From a virus: a DNA stretch of 41,090 nucleotides. Position 1 is the stretch's first letter. Each line of letters begins with the position of its first letter. Positions 19,532 through 27,915 of the stretch are shown here, one piece after another. The DNA is taken from the IMG/VR virus record IMGVR_UViG_3300033064_003260, positions 1-41,090 of that record; one strand, written 5' to 3'. The notes beneath the pieces were generated by a model. That model had not been told where the DNA came from. It saw only the letters and a list, made by a program, of their open reading frames with translations, and ran no database searches. The position numbers and the translations under genes were made by a program.

Positions 19532-20874
19532 CGCTCTCTCTTTGGCCACATCAAGTCGCCGAGGCCTCGATGATCGACGGCAACCCGTATGCTTTTTTGG
19601 CTGCGGACATGGGGACGGGGAAGTCCGCCGCCGCAATCGTCGGGCTCCGGCGACACGATCGGATTCTGCTCGTCTGTCCGATTGCGGTCGGCCCTGCCTG
19701 GGTGAAGCAACTCGACCACTGGGATGACACCGGCCGCGAGGTGGTGCTGGCCGTCGACGGCAGTGCCGGGAAACGGTCCGCCGCCATAAAGTCGGCCGGA
19801 AAGCGGTGCGTCGTGATCTGCAACTACGACGCCGTCTGGCGGGGCGAGGTCGGCAAGGTTGTGTCGGGCAGGAAGTGGGACGCGATCGTGCTGGACGAGT
19901 CCCACAAGATCAAGTCGCCGTCGGGACGGGCCTCGAAGTGGTTGGCAAAACTGGCCGAGGCCCAGCCGAAGGCCAAGAGAGTCTGCCTCACGGGAACGCC
20001 GACGCCGCATTCGCCGCTCGACTGGTGGGCTCAGGCTCGGTTCCTCGATCCAAGCCTGCTGGGCAAGTCTTTTACGGCGTATCGGCATCGAATCGCCGTG
20101 ATGCACCCGAGGTTTCCCAGTTTCGTGCTGGAGTACCGGCCCGAGGCTCTTCAAGCCCTGGCGGAAAGACTTGATCCTCATGTCTACCGCATCAAGGCCG
20201 ACGATGTTCTCACGCTTCCCGAGTCGCTTCACGTTGACGTCACGGTCACGCTGCCAAAATCAAGCCGCGAGTACTACGACCGGCTCGAAGAAGACCTTGT
20301 TGCGACTCTCGACACGGGCGAGACGGTCACGGCCGTGAACAAACTCGTGGTCGTGACTCGGCTGCAACAGGCGACGTCCGGCTACGCCGTAGATGAGAGC
20401 GGCAAGACCGTCGAGTTGCCGGCGGGCAATCCAAAAGAGGCCGCACTACAAGAGTGGCTCGAAGACTTGCCACCCGACGAGCCTGTAGTCATCTTCTGCA
20501 AATTCATTCGCGACATCGAGACGGCCAAGAGAGTCCTGCGACGAGTTGGCCGCTCGTACAGCGAATTGTCGGGTCGAATAAAATCACTTGACCAATGGCA
20601 GCGAGGCGATACGATCGCACTGATCGTGCAGCAGCAAGCCGGAGGAGTGGGAGTGGATTGCACTCGCGCTGCCTACGCCTGCTATTTCAGCCTGTCGCAT
20701 TCGCTCGGAGATTTCGACCAGTCGCTCGCTCGCCTTCGCCGGCCAGGACAGACGCGGCCATGCCGCTTCTACCATCTGGTCGCCGAGGACACGGTTGATC
20801 GAGCGATCTACGACGCTCTGCAAAGCAAACGCGATGTCACGGAAGCAGTGTTAATGCGACTCACACGGAGGTAG
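19528..20874 (+). CDS. SNF2-like DEAD/DEAH-box helicase
   Basis: 448 residues. Motif I ADMGTGKS (27-33, K32), motif Ia LLVCPIAVGPAW, motif II VLDESHK (121-127), motif III CLTGTP, and in the second RecA lobe VIFCKFIRDIETA, a QAGGVGVDCTRA-like motif V and ARLRRPGQTRPCRFYHLVAEDTV, close to SNF2 motif VI (RxHRxGQ) with R/PGQT. A compact phage SNF2-family ATPase that translocates on duplex DNA, probably in replication or recombination. It starts the replication block and is directly followed by a RecE/Cas4-like nuclease, a frequent phage pairing. ATG 19528 overlaps the previous gene. Confidence 0.9.
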   Translation: MTLSLWPHQVAEASMIDGNPYAFLAADMGTGKSAAAIVGLRRHDRILLVCPIAVGPAWVKQLDHWDDTGREVVLAVDGSAGKRSAAIKSAGKRCVVICNYDAVWRGEVGKVVSGRKWDAIVLDESHKIKSPSGRASKWLAKLAEAQPKAKRVCLTGTPTPHSPLDWWAQARFLDPSLLGKSFTAYRHRIAVMHPRFPSFVLEYRPEALQALAERLDPHVYRIKADDVLTLPESLHVDVTVTLPKSSREYYDRLEEDLVATLDTGETVTAVNKLVVVTRLQQATSGYAVDESGKTVELPAGNPKEAALQEWLEDLPPDEPVVIFCKFIRDIETAKRVLRRVGRSYSELSGRIKSLDQWQRGDTIALIVQQQAGGVGVDCTRAAYACYFSLSHSLGDFDQSLARLRRPGQTRPCRFYHLVAEDTVDRAIYDALQSKRDVTEAVLMRLTRR

Positions 20875-20878
20875 AGGT

Positions 20879-21706
20879 ATGGAGACGGCAACTGTCTTGG
20901 TTCGGATGGATATGCCGAATGGCGAGTATCACGCGGAGCGTGAGCACATCAGCCGTTCGACAGCGCACCGCTACGTGGGCGAAGAGGACGGCGGCATCGC
21001 ACAGTGGTATGTCGACACCTACCACGAGAGCCTGTTCGGCGGCAACTCAGCCACGACGTTCGGATCGCTGGTTGATCTGGCCTGCGACTACGAGATGCAG
21101 GGGCTCAACTGGCGGTCGGTGATCGCCGTGCCACCGCCATGTGTGCTCGCAGCCGACGGCTCGCGTCGGGGCAAAGCCTTCACCGAGTGGCGGTCGAGCC
21201 TCCCGGCCATCGCGAGCGAGTGCAGCGCCGGCGATTTCGTGAAGGTCGAGCGGATCGTAGCATCGATTCGAGGCCACCGCGCCGCCAACGCTCTCCTCGA
21301 AGCCGCCGCTCATACGCAGTACAGCGTCTTCTGGACGGACGATCACGGCCACAAGCGGAAGGCCAGGGCCGACGGCGTCACTCGCGACGGGCAGTGGTTT
21401 GACTTGAAGACCACATCCAGTGAGTGGCGAGACTTGAAGTATTCGTTCCGCAGGTTTGGCTATGACTGGCAGGCCTCGTGGTATTCAGAGGCCGCCGCGG
21501 CAGCGGGTTGTCAGCCGGCAGAGTTTCCGTTCGTCGTGGTGCAGACGCACGCGCCGTTTCGCACCAAGGTGATGACGCTGTCGGAGCGAGTCTTGCTCCG
21601 TGCCGCCGACGAGATCAAGGAGACGCTCGACGCGATCCGTACCCGTCGTGAGAGCGGCCTGTATCTGCCCGAGTCCTATCACGGCGTTGAAGAACTCGAC
21701 TTTTAA
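20879..21706 (+). CDS. PD-(D/E)XK exonuclease, RecE/Cas4-like
   Basis: 275 residues. Conserved pieces: FGSLVDLACDYE (61-72), RADGVTRDGQWFDLKTTSS (D165, D175, K177: the D...DxK core), and YDWQASWYSEA (Q198, Y202; QxxxY motif). This is the arrangement of phage RecE/exonuclease VIII-type and related PD-(D/E)XK nucleases that resect DNA ends for recombination. ATG 20879 follows GGAGGTAGAGGT closely. A single-strand annealing partner would be expected; the next gene is the only local candidate and has no recognised motif. Confidence 0.85.
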   Translation: METATVLVRMDMPNGEYHAEREHISRSTAHRYVGEEDGGIAQWYVDTYHESLFGGNSATTFGSLVDLACDYEMQGLNWRSVIAVPPPCVLAADGSRRGKAFTEWRSSLPAIASECSAGDFVKVERIVASIRGHRAANALLEAAAHTQYSVFWTDDHGHKRKARADGVTRDGQWFDLKTTSSEWRDLKYSFRRFGYDWQASWYSEAAAAAGCQPAEFPFVVVQTHAPFRTKVMTLSERVLLRAADEIKETLDAIRTRRESGLYLPESYHGVEELDF

Positions 21707-21721
21707 TACTGTTGTTTGGTT

Positions 21722-21738
21722 GTCTGGATAGTGTAACC
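21722..21738 (+). promoter_or_regulatory. Intercistronic GTCTGGATAG motif
   Basis: GTCTGGATAGTGTAACC, family member, 16 bases before ATG 21754; AT-rich DNA (TTTTAATACTGTTGTTTGG) lies upstream. Confidence 0.45.
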
Positions 21739-21753
21739 ACGGAGGCTCATATC

Positions 21754-22554
21754 ATGAGTCAGTTGATTGAGGTTGATTCGTTTCGTGCGCTCGCAAAAGG
21801 CGGCATGGCAGACGCTCTGCTGTCCGGCAGCATTGGCAGGGGCACGATTAGTTCAAAGGACTTGCCCTGGGTCAGAATCCCGACCGGAGGCTCTACTCGG
21901 TGGTCGTGGACGACCAAGAGTGGCAAGGAGTTTTCCGAGAAGGCAATCACTGGCCTGTGGGTCGTGTTGGGGCCGACGGAGTCCGTGCTCTGGCCGAACT
22001 CCGACGCGACGCCGGGGAGCCATGCGCTGCTGACGTCCGACGACGGCATCGTGGCTTACCGTACCGGCCAGGACTACGGCGACCTCGACAGGAACGTGAT
22101 CGAGGCAGCGAGGAACGCAGACGGCACCTACAGCGTGGCGAAGTTGGCGTACTTCCAGTGGGAGGGCCGGGGGCCGGGCTCGAAGCCGCCTCGCGCCAAG
22201 TCGAGCAGGGTCATCGGAATCCTTCGGCGGGAAGACCTCTTCCCGCTGTTCATTCGGGTGAGTCAGACCAGCCTGAAGGCCATCGATGACCTCTACAAGG
22301 GGCTCTACTTCGACGGGATTCAGCACTGGCAGACTGAAGTGGAACTCAGCCTGGAGAAGCGAAAGGGCGCAAGGGCCGACTACGCCGCTATCGTCGCCAA
22401 GACAGTCGGCGACGTCGGCGAGGAGCAGGGTCGAATCGCGAAAGCGAGGATCACGGACGTCATGACGCCGATCGTGTGTCCGCCGGCCTCGTCGCGTGCG
22501 AGCGGCCTCGCGAACGTCTCGGCAGTCGTCGTCGACGAGGCGGTTCCCTTCTAG
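21754..22554 (+). CDS. Phage replication/recombination-region protein
   Basis: 266 residues, no enzyme motif. DLPWVRIPTGGSTRWSWTT, the GLWVVLGPTESVLWP strand and RVIGILRREDLFPLFIRVSQTSLKAIDDLY recall a phage family that usually has a cysteine cluster in the middle; here that part is SDDGIVAYRTGQDYGDLDRN, without the cysteines. Position between the nuclease and primase suggests a DNA-binding or annealing role, inference only. ATG 21754 follows CACGGAGGCTC. A strong terminator lies after its stop. Confidence 0.6.
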   Translation: MSQLIEVDSFRALAKGGMADALLSGSIGRGTISSKDLPWVRIPTGGSTRWSWTTKSGKEFSEKAITGLWVVLGPTESVLWPNSDATPGSHALLTSDDGIVAYRTGQDYGDLDRNVIEAARNADGTYSVAKLAYFQWEGRGPGSKPPRAKSSRVIGILRREDLFPLFIRVSQTSLKAIDDLYKGLYFDGIQHWQTEVELSLEKRKGARADYAAIVAKTVGDVGEEQGRIAKARITDVMTPIVCPPASSRASGLANVSAVVVDEAVPF

Positions 22555-22600
22555 TGTCGTGGCTCCGGCAGGCTTTCATCCTTTTCCTGCCGTCGAGTCC

Positions 22601-22645
22601 GCCGTCTCGCCGCTGCACTCGCGGCGGCGAGACGGCTTTTCTTTT
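22601..22645 (+). terminator. Rho-independent terminator
   Basis: GCCGTCTCGCCGC (22601-22613) and GCGGCGAGACGGC (22624-22636) form a perfect 13-bp stem with a 10-base loop, followed by TTTTCTTTT. It ends the SNF2-nuclease transcript before the primase gene, so the primase needs its own promoter or readthrough. Confidence 0.9.
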
Positions 22646-22672
22646 ACTTCACTCACTTCACTCACTTCACTC
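22646..22672 (+). repeat. Three tandem copies of ACTTCACTC
   Basis: ACTTCACTC occurs three times without gaps directly after the terminator U-run and 20 bases before the primase start. Short tandem repeats next to a primase gene can be iteron-like binding sites; they could equally be slippage of a C/T-rich leader. The remaining leader reads TCAACACGGAGGTTGCTGGT with GGAGG as ribosome site. Confidence 0.75.
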
Positions 22673-22692
22673 TCAACACGGAGGTTGCTGGT

Positions 22693-24303
22693 ATGGATTA
22701 TTTCGCTGATTCGATGTTTAAGGCCGCTGCGGCGCTGGCTGCTAAGGGCTGGAAAATCGTAAAACTCTTCGGTGTTCAGCCGAACCTGAAATGCACCTGC
22801 GGCAAACACGAGTGCCCGACGCCGGGGAAACACCCGATCGGCCGCGAGTGGCAACACCGTGCGACCGACGACGAGAACGAGATCGAGCGGTGGTTCGACG
22901 AGATCGAGAATCACACTCGAATCAATCTCGGTGTCCGCCTGGGGGCGACCAGCGGCATTATTGACGTCGAGTTCGACTCGCCGGACGCCGAGACGGCGCT
23001 CAAGAAGTGGGGCCTAGACAAGATCGACACGCCGGCTTACTCCAGCGGTCGGGGTGTGCATCGAATCTTCCAGCATGAAGACTGGATGCCCGACTCGGCC
23101 GTCGTGAAGGTCGAGGGCATCGAGGTGCGGATCGGCGGCGGCGGCATGGCCAGCCAGTCGGTGATCCCGCCGTCTTGGCACAAGAGCAGCAAGCAGTATG
23201 CGTGGTTAGCGGGCAAGTCGCCGAACGACGTAAATCCGGCGAGGCTCCCTGACGCCTTCCGTGAGGCCGTCATGGCCTCGTCGAGGCGGCAGGGCAGTGG
23301 AGTCACGGCCCAGGCCCGAAAGGCCCTGAGAGAGGCCAAGAAGGTGTCAGAGGGTGGTCGCCACGGATTCCTCATCGGCATCGCCTCAAAACACTCGTCT
23401 CGCATCCGCCGTTTTGACGACGACGAACGCGAGGAGATTACGCAGACGCTGCTTGCGGTCAATGCCGCCCTGTGCGAGCCGCCGAAGAGCGAGGCGGAGG
23501 TCATCAAGATCGCGCACGACCAGTTCGCGCACTACCGCGATCGGGCAGAGTCGCGGCGGAAAGTCGGAAGATTCAAGTTTGAAGACTATGGTCTCGTCTG
23601 GAACCCAGAAGATCGCTGCTGGGAGCCGGGCGACTGGAGGCTCACGGTGGTTGCGAGCGAGCCGGCAGAGTTCAAGTTGCGGATTCCGCATCCCGACGGG
23701 CGAAGAGTGGTCATCCGCATGAGCGGCGACGACTGGGTCACGCCGAAGCGAGTGGCCGTGAAAGTCCTAGAGGCGACGGGGAAAATGGACTTATGCGATC
23801 CAAACCCTGGCCGCTGGGTGAAAATCTGGAACGGCGAGTCCGTCCAGAACGGCGAAGGAGTCTGGGAATCGATCCGAGGCCTCAAATGTATGCTCGCCGA
23901 CATCGCCGATGTAGAGATTCCTAGCCGCGAGACGAACGTCTCGACATACAACGCTTCGATCCTCCTGTCTTACCTCGACGGATTTCCCAAAGCCGAGCCG
24001 GGGGACGGCGAAGACGATCGCAAGCCCAACCACTCCGGAACGCCGAAGTGGATCACTAACCAATCGGGCGAGTGGTGTCTGTGGCTCAAATGGAACGAGA
24101 CGGTTTCCGCGGCGTGGCAGAAGGCAAAACTTCCTGCGCTGCCGATGGCGGCCCGCCGAGCCCTCAAGGAGGCAATCATCGAGGAGGCGGGGGACAAGGG
24201 CATTGCACAGACCTCGATGGTCTTCGGCGGAAAGACCGGAAAGTGGTTCGTGCTCAAAGAGCGGCACATCGACGCCCTGCGGAAAATCGCTGATTCTATA
24301 TAA
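22693..24303 (+). CDS. Bifunctional DNA primase/polymerase (Prim-Pol)
   Basis: 536 residues. After CTCGKHECPTPGKHP (34-48) come GVRLGATSGIIDVEFDS (acidic catalytic D91, E93/D95), SSGRGVHRIF (H123) and VRIGGGGMASQSVIPPS, the three active-site blocks of the Prim-Pol fold. A primase C-terminal-like helical unit (RHGFLIGIASKHSSRIRR..., about 222-275) follows, then about 260 residues of unrecognised sequence in place of a usual helicase; the helicase role could be filled by the separate UvrD-like or SNF2 proteins. Key replication initiator of the element. ATG 22693 follows ACGGAGGTTGCTGGT. Confidence 0.88.
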   Translation: MDYFADSMFKAAAALAAKGWKIVKLFGVQPNLKCTCGKHECPTPGKHPIGREWQHRATDDENEIERWFDEIENHTRINLGVRLGATSGIIDVEFDSPDAETALKKWGLDKIDTPAYSSGRGVHRIFQHEDWMPDSAVVKVEGIEVRIGGGGMASQSVIPPSWHKSSKQYAWLAGKSPNDVNPARLPDAFREAVMASSRRQGSGVTAQARKALREAKKVSEGGRHGFLIGIASKHSSRIRRFDDDEREEITQTLLAVNAALCEPPKSEAEVIKIAHDQFAHYRDRAESRRKVGRFKFEDYGLVWNPEDRCWEPGDWRLTVVASEPAEFKLRIPHPDGRRVVIRMSGDDWVTPKRVAVKVLEATGKMDLCDPNPGRWVKIWNGESVQNGEGVWESIRGLKCMLADIADVEIPSRETNVSTYNASILLSYLDGFPKAEPGDGEDDRKPNHSGTPKWITNQSGEWCLWLKWNETVSAAWQKAKLPALPMAARRALKEAIIEEAGDKGIAQTSMVFGGKTGKWFVLKERHIDALRKIADSI

Positions 24304-24456
24304 GAGAGAAATTTCAGAGACGAAAAGTAGAGGTTTAAGAGGTTTAGACCCCAAAATCGGGAATATCTCATCGAAAAACACGGTTAATTTGTCCTATATA
24401 CCTATACCGCTTGAAAGGTTTAGGTCGGGTTTAAGAAGCATGGCCAAGGAGGGGAG
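24304..24456 (+). other. AT-rich GGTTTA-repeat gap, candidate replication origin
   Basis: A 150-base gap much richer in A+T than its surroundings, between the primase and the UvrD-like helicase. GGTTTA occurs at 24332, 24341, 24417 and 24428, in two pairs flanking an AT-rich core (CTATATACCTATA at 24394-24406). Direct repeats plus an AT-rich segment beside a Prim-Pol gene fit a replication origin. Alternatives are a promoter region or a recombination scar; the gap also has to carry the ribosome site AAGGAGGGG for 24457. Confidence 0.5.
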
Positions 24457-26658
24457 ATGACAGCGGAGATTCATCGAGCGATCGGCGGGGCAGGGACCGG
24501 AAAAACCCGGCTCATTCTCGATCGCCTGAGCGAGGCCAGGGACGAACTGGGCCTCTCGACGGACGAGATCGGGTTCTGTACGTTTACCCGCGCGGGGCGG
24601 GCCGAGATCGCCGACCGGGCGGCGGATGCCTGGGGCGTCGCCGCTGACGACCTGACCAAAGGCGGCTGGTTCAAGACCGCTCACGCGATCGCCTACCGTT
24701 GCTGCCGCGTGGAGGAGGGCCAGTTGCTCCAGGGCCTGGAGGGCGACGAGTGGCTCAGTGGCGTCCTGGGCGGCAAGGTTCACTCCAGGACGGACTCCCG
24801 AGGCGAGCGGAGGTATGTCGCCGACGGTGACGACTCAATTCCGCTCGCCATGAAGGCCTGGGAGTTGGCCCGCAGCCGGATGGAGTCGCTCGAAGCGACG
24901 ATCCGTCGCTGGACGGGCATGGGCGAGAACTGCCCCGAGCAGGAGCAGGCGACCTCGATCATCCGTCGCTACGAAACGGCGAAGGTTCGCGAGGGCAGGC
25001 TCGACTTCACGGACATGATCGCGCGGTTCGCAGGCGTGAAGTTCACGCTTGACGGCCCCGTCAACTGCGACCCCTTCGGCGATGCGCCTGAGCATCTCCG
25101 TGTCCTGGCCGTCGACGAGGCCCAGGACTCGTCTCAACTGGTCGATCGAGTCTGTCGGCGACTTGCGGAAAGCGGTCGGATTGAGCGAGTATGGTTATGC
25201 GGCGACCCGTACCAGTGCCAGCCTGCCGGAACTCCCGTGCTGACGTTGTCTGGATACAAGAACATCGAAGACCTCGATCCGTCGGCTGACCAACTCGTTG
25301 CCTTCAGCCGCAAGGACGGGAGGTTTTACGGCGCCGCGGGCTTCGAGATCGAAAGCCGCGACGTCGACTCGTCGAGCCTGATAGAGATCACGCTCTCCGA
25401 CGGAACGAAGCACATTTCGACAGACACGCACAAGTGGGTGGCGAGGACTCGGGGCAAGAAGGATGCCTTCGCCGATCATGGCCTGAGCGAGTCGAATGCT
25501 CTCTGCGAGAAGGCAGACCGATGCAAAAACGGCGGTCAGGCGAGCAGGCTGGTTCACGCATCGAATCTGTTGCCTGGAATCCATTTTGTTCCGAAGATGA
25601 ATGACCAAGCCTGCGGAATCTCGAAGAGACGGTGCGAGTGGGTTGAGATCGTTTCGTGCCGACGGCTTCCGGCCGGCGAGACTGTTCGTGTCTGGAGCAT
25701 GAACGTCCACAAGCACCACACATACGTCACCACGGGCGGCATAGTTACCGGGAACTCCATCCACAGTTTCGCGGGCGGCGACTACAACCTGTTTCTGTCC
25801 TGGGCGGCCGAGGAGTTCACCATGCCGCAGTCCTACCGCTGCCCGAGAGAGATTCTGGCTCTTGGCGAGCGGTGCCTGCGGCAGATGCACCGAGGCTACC
25901 GTGACCGTGGCATCCTGCCAGCCGCCCCCGGCGGCCGGCTCTCGCGAGTCGCGTCCGCAGACGAGGCCCTGGCCGGCATCAACGCGAATTCGTCGGCCCT
26001 GATTCTGGGCCGCTGCACGTTCTCTCTCGACGACTACGAGGCGATCCTCAAGTCTCGCAGACTCCCGTACCAGTGGGTCGACAAGGCTCACGCGCATGTC
26101 CAGTTGTCTGGATACGGCTCCCTCTGGGCTGTCCAGAACGGACGGTCGTGCCTCGGCGAGTCACTGGCGAACGCTGTCGGCATGATCTCGGTCAAGAACA
26201 AGCACGGCACGCTTCTCCAGCGAGGAGCGAAGGCCGAGTGGAAAGACGGCCGCAAGTCGAACCTGGACATTGTGCGGCCAACCGACGGCGACCTCGAACT
26301 GGCGGGCTTCGAGCAGCCGCTGCGAGACTTGATCCGCAGCGGACGGTGGGTCGAGGCCCTGGAGCCTCGCTACCAGGAGCGGGGCTCGCTCTGGCACGAG
26401 ACCGCCACTCGCCACGGCGAGGCACTGGCAAACAATCCGCCGATCCGTCTCTCGACGATCCACTCGGCGAAAGGCTTAGAGGCCGACGACGTCATCCTGT
26501 CGTCGATCACGAGCCCGAGCATCGAGCGAGGCCGAGAGACGCTCACAGAGATTCATGACGAGGAGTGTCGTGTCGCCTACGTCGCCGTCACCAGGGCTAG
26601 GCAGTCGGTGACGTTCGTCGAGGACGGGTTCCGGTGTCGAATGGAGTTGCCACTATGA
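24457..26658 (+). CDS. UvrD/Rep-type SF1A helicase containing an intein
   Basis: 733 residues before splicing, 553 after. Motif I GGAGTGKT (10-17, K16), motif Ia FCTFTRAGRAEI, motif II VDEAQD (219-224), motif III split by the intein (CGDPYQ | SIHSFAGGD), motif IV YRCPREIL, motif V STIHSAKGLEADDV and motif VI YVAVTRARQSV. A 3'-5' superfamily-1 DNA helicase, likely for phage replication, recombination or repair. Splicing would rebuild GDPYQSIHSFAGGD, the normal motif III/IIIa junction. ATG 24457 follows AAGGAGGGGAG. The next gene starts inside its last codon. Confidence 0.92.
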   Translation: MTAEIHRAIGGAGTGKTRLILDRLSEARDELGLSTDEIGFCTFTRAGRAEIADRAADAWGVAADDLTKGGWFKTAHAIAYRCCRVEEGQLLQGLEGDEWLSGVLGGKVHSRTDSRGERRYVADGDDSIPLAMKAWELARSRMESLEATIRRWTGMGENCPEQEQATSIIRRYETAKVREGRLDFTDMIARFAGVKFTLDGPVNCDPFGDAPEHLRVLAVDEAQDSSQLVDRVCRRLAESGRIERVWLCGDPYQCQPAGTPVLTLSGYKNIEDLDPSADQLVAFSRKDGRFYGAAGFEIESRDVDSSSLIEITLSDGTKHISTDTHKWVARTRGKKDAFADHGLSESNALCEKADRCKNGGQASRLVHASNLLPGIHFVPKMNDQACGISKRRCEWVEIVSCRRLPAGETVRVWSMNVHKHHTYVTTGGIVTGNSIHSFAGGDYNLFLSWAAEEFTMPQSYRCPREILALGERCLRQMHRGYRDRGILPAAPGGRLSRVASADEALAGINANSSALILGRCTFSLDDYEAILKSRRLPYQWVDKAHAHVQLSGYGSLWAVQNGRSCLGESLANAVGMISVKNKHGTLLQRGAKAEWKDGRKSNLDIVRPTDGDLELAGFEQPLRDLIRSGRWVEALEPRYQERGSLWHETATRHGEALANNPPIRLSTIHSAKGLEADDVILSSITSPSIERGRETLTEIHDEECRVAYVAVTRARQSVTFVEDGFRCRMELPL
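25216..25755 (+). mobile_element. 180-residue mini-intein in UvrD motif III
   Basis: In-frame insertion from Cys254 to Asn433 of the precursor. Block A: C1-QPAGTPVLTLSGYKNIEDL. Block B: GTKHISTDTHKWV with T69-x-x-H72. Blocks F/G: VWSMNVHKHHTYVTTGG and final IVTGN followed by Ser+1. The usual penultimate His is replaced by Gly, a variant known in some inteins. With only about 85 residues between splicing blocks there is no room for a LAGLIDADG endonuclease, so it is a mini-intein, no longer self-mobile. Exact removal restores the helicase motif. Confidence 0.9.
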
Positions 26659-27428
26659 GAGCGATCTACGCAGTTGCGGTTGCGGCCTTGTTGTTGACCG
26701 GCGGAACGAGATCGCCGACGACGAGCGACGAGAAGCACATCGAGTATGGAGCCAAGTTCCGACACGTTGCCATGCTCCGCTGTGAAGAGCCGAAGACCGA
26801 CGGCGACATTCTTGAGAAAATCGAAGGCCTCAGCAGCATCGTCGTCGCCTCCTGCGTGATCGTTTCTCCGCACCACATCCTCACGGCGGCACATGCGGTC
26901 CGGAACTCTACGGCCTGGACGGTGACGCCTGACGACGGAAAGCCCCGCGTCCTCAAGCGAGTCTCGATACACCCTCAGTACGGCCAAGGCGGCGGCTGCT
27001 TCGACCTCGCGGTCGGATACACCGAGCAGTCATTTGACTTGGATTGGTATCCGGCCATCTACGAGGACGGCGACGAGCAGGGTCTTCTGGCGAGCATCGC
27101 AGGCTACGGCATGACCGGGGACTTCAAGACCGGCGGCGTCCAGCAGGGCGGAGGCAAGCGGCGGGCTGGCAGCAACTACATCGATTCGGCGACGGAAGAC
27201 TATCTGATCTGTTCCGCAGCAGGGCCTCCGTGGACGAGGCTTGAGTATCTGATTTGCTGGGGCGACTCCGGAGGCGGCCTGTTCATTGGCAGCAAACTGG
27301 CCGGCATCAACTCGGCCATCATGGCCGTGAACAGGAAGCCGACAGCGACCTACGGCGAGGAGAGCGTCCATGTCCGCCTGAGCCAGCACCGAGACTGGCT
27401 CATGGGGGAGATTCGCTGCAATGAGTGA
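26655..27428 (+). CDS. Secreted trypsin-like serine protease
   Basis: 257 residues from ATG 26655. MRAIYAVAVAALLLTGG is a signal peptide, followed by a charged stretch. The S1 triad is complete: LTAAH (H80), CFDLAVGY (D117) and GDSGGG (S205). Cysteines at 43, 67, 115, 186 and 201 could form disulfides. A secreted or periplasmic protease is unusual in a phage replication region; possible targets are virion precursors, host surface proteins or competing factors. It overlaps the helicase stop (ATGA-like) and the start of the next gene. GTG 26634 is a weaker start. Confidence 0.87.
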   Translation: MRAIYAVAVAALLLTGGTRSPTTSDEKHIEYGAKFRHVAMLRCEEPKTDGDILEKIEGLSSIVVASCVIVSPHHILTAAHAVRNSTAWTVTPDDGKPRVLKRVSIHPQYGQGGGCFDLAVGYTEQSFDLDWYPAIYEDGDEQGLLASIAGYGMTGDFKTGGVQQGGGKRRAGSNYIDSATEDYLICSAAGPPWTRLEYLICWGDSGGGLFIGSKLAGINSAIMAVNRKPTATYGEESVHVRLSQHRDWLMGEIRCNE

Positions 27429-27891
27429 CGGCCTGCTGTACGAGACTTCGCCGCTCGAAGTTGACGGCCCACAAGCCAAGAAGAAGGGCGGCCACAAGCA
27501 GCGGCCGCAAGAGCCCGTCCATCACGCCGCGCTGTCGGAGCCCGTCGAGGCTCCGGTCGGCTTCCTGCTCTCACTTAGCGACGTCCCCTGTCCCCAGTGC
27601 TGTGCCCCGGCCGATCTGGTCGAAGTCTTGCTCGTGGACGGCAGGAAAAGGTGGCGAGTCATGTGCGGCTGGTGGTGCATGACCACCTGGATGATCGACC
27701 CGATTCCTGGCCTGCTTGCCGAGCGTGGCCCGAAGCCGTTCGTGATTCGCGAGGGACGGTTCGCCGGCAAGACTTTTGACGAAGTCTCCGCGATGGGCGA
27801 AGAGTGGTACATCAGCGATCTAGCGTCGCTCGCGAAGAACGAAAAAGTCAAAGCGGCGGCGCGAGGCTGGCTCGCCAAGAAAATCGCTTGA
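27421..27891 (+). CDS. DUF3820-like C-terminal protein with CxxC
   Basis: 156 residues. After a basic linker the centre reads VPCPQCCAPADL and MCGWWCMTTWM, a likely zinc site. The end, VIREGRFAGKTFDEVSAMGEEWYISDLASL then a helix, matches the small DUF3820-type motif (GKxFDEVxxxDxxYLxWL) seen at the ends of exonucleases and phage proteins. It overlaps the protease stop by 8 bases. TTGACC at 27888 uses its TGA stop. Function unknown. Confidence 0.6.
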   Translation: MSDGLLYETSPLEVDGPQAKKKGGHKQRPQEPVHHAALSEPVEAPVGFLLSLSDVPCPQCCAPADLVEVLLVDGRKRWRVMCGWWCMTTWMIDPIPGLLAERGPKPFVIREGRFAGKTFDEVSAMGEEWYISDLASLAKNEKVKAAARGWLAKKIA

Positions 27892-27915
27892 CCCTCTGTC
27901 TGGAGACGCTAACCT
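27888..27915 (+). promoter_or_regulatory. TTGACC promoter-like site with GTCTGGAGACG motif
   Basis: TTGACC (27888-27893), 16-base spacer, TAACCT (27910-27915, weak -10). GTCTGGAGACGCTAACC (27898-27914) spans the spacer and -10, so binding of a protein to the motif would cover the promoter. About 165 bases of leader follow before ATG 28084, holding a GGAAGG...CCGTGG region and a possible in-frame ATG at 27973. Confidence 0.5.

Noticed and set aside
22646-22672. CRISPR-like repeat at ACTTCACTC
   Set aside because: Nine-base units with no spacers. Not an array.
25235-25252. GTTGTCTGGATAC inside the intein and GTTGTCTGGATACGG at 26105 as regulatory motifs
   Set aside because: They lie within coding sequence, match only the GTCTGGA half, and lack the ACGnnAACC end, so they are likely chance.
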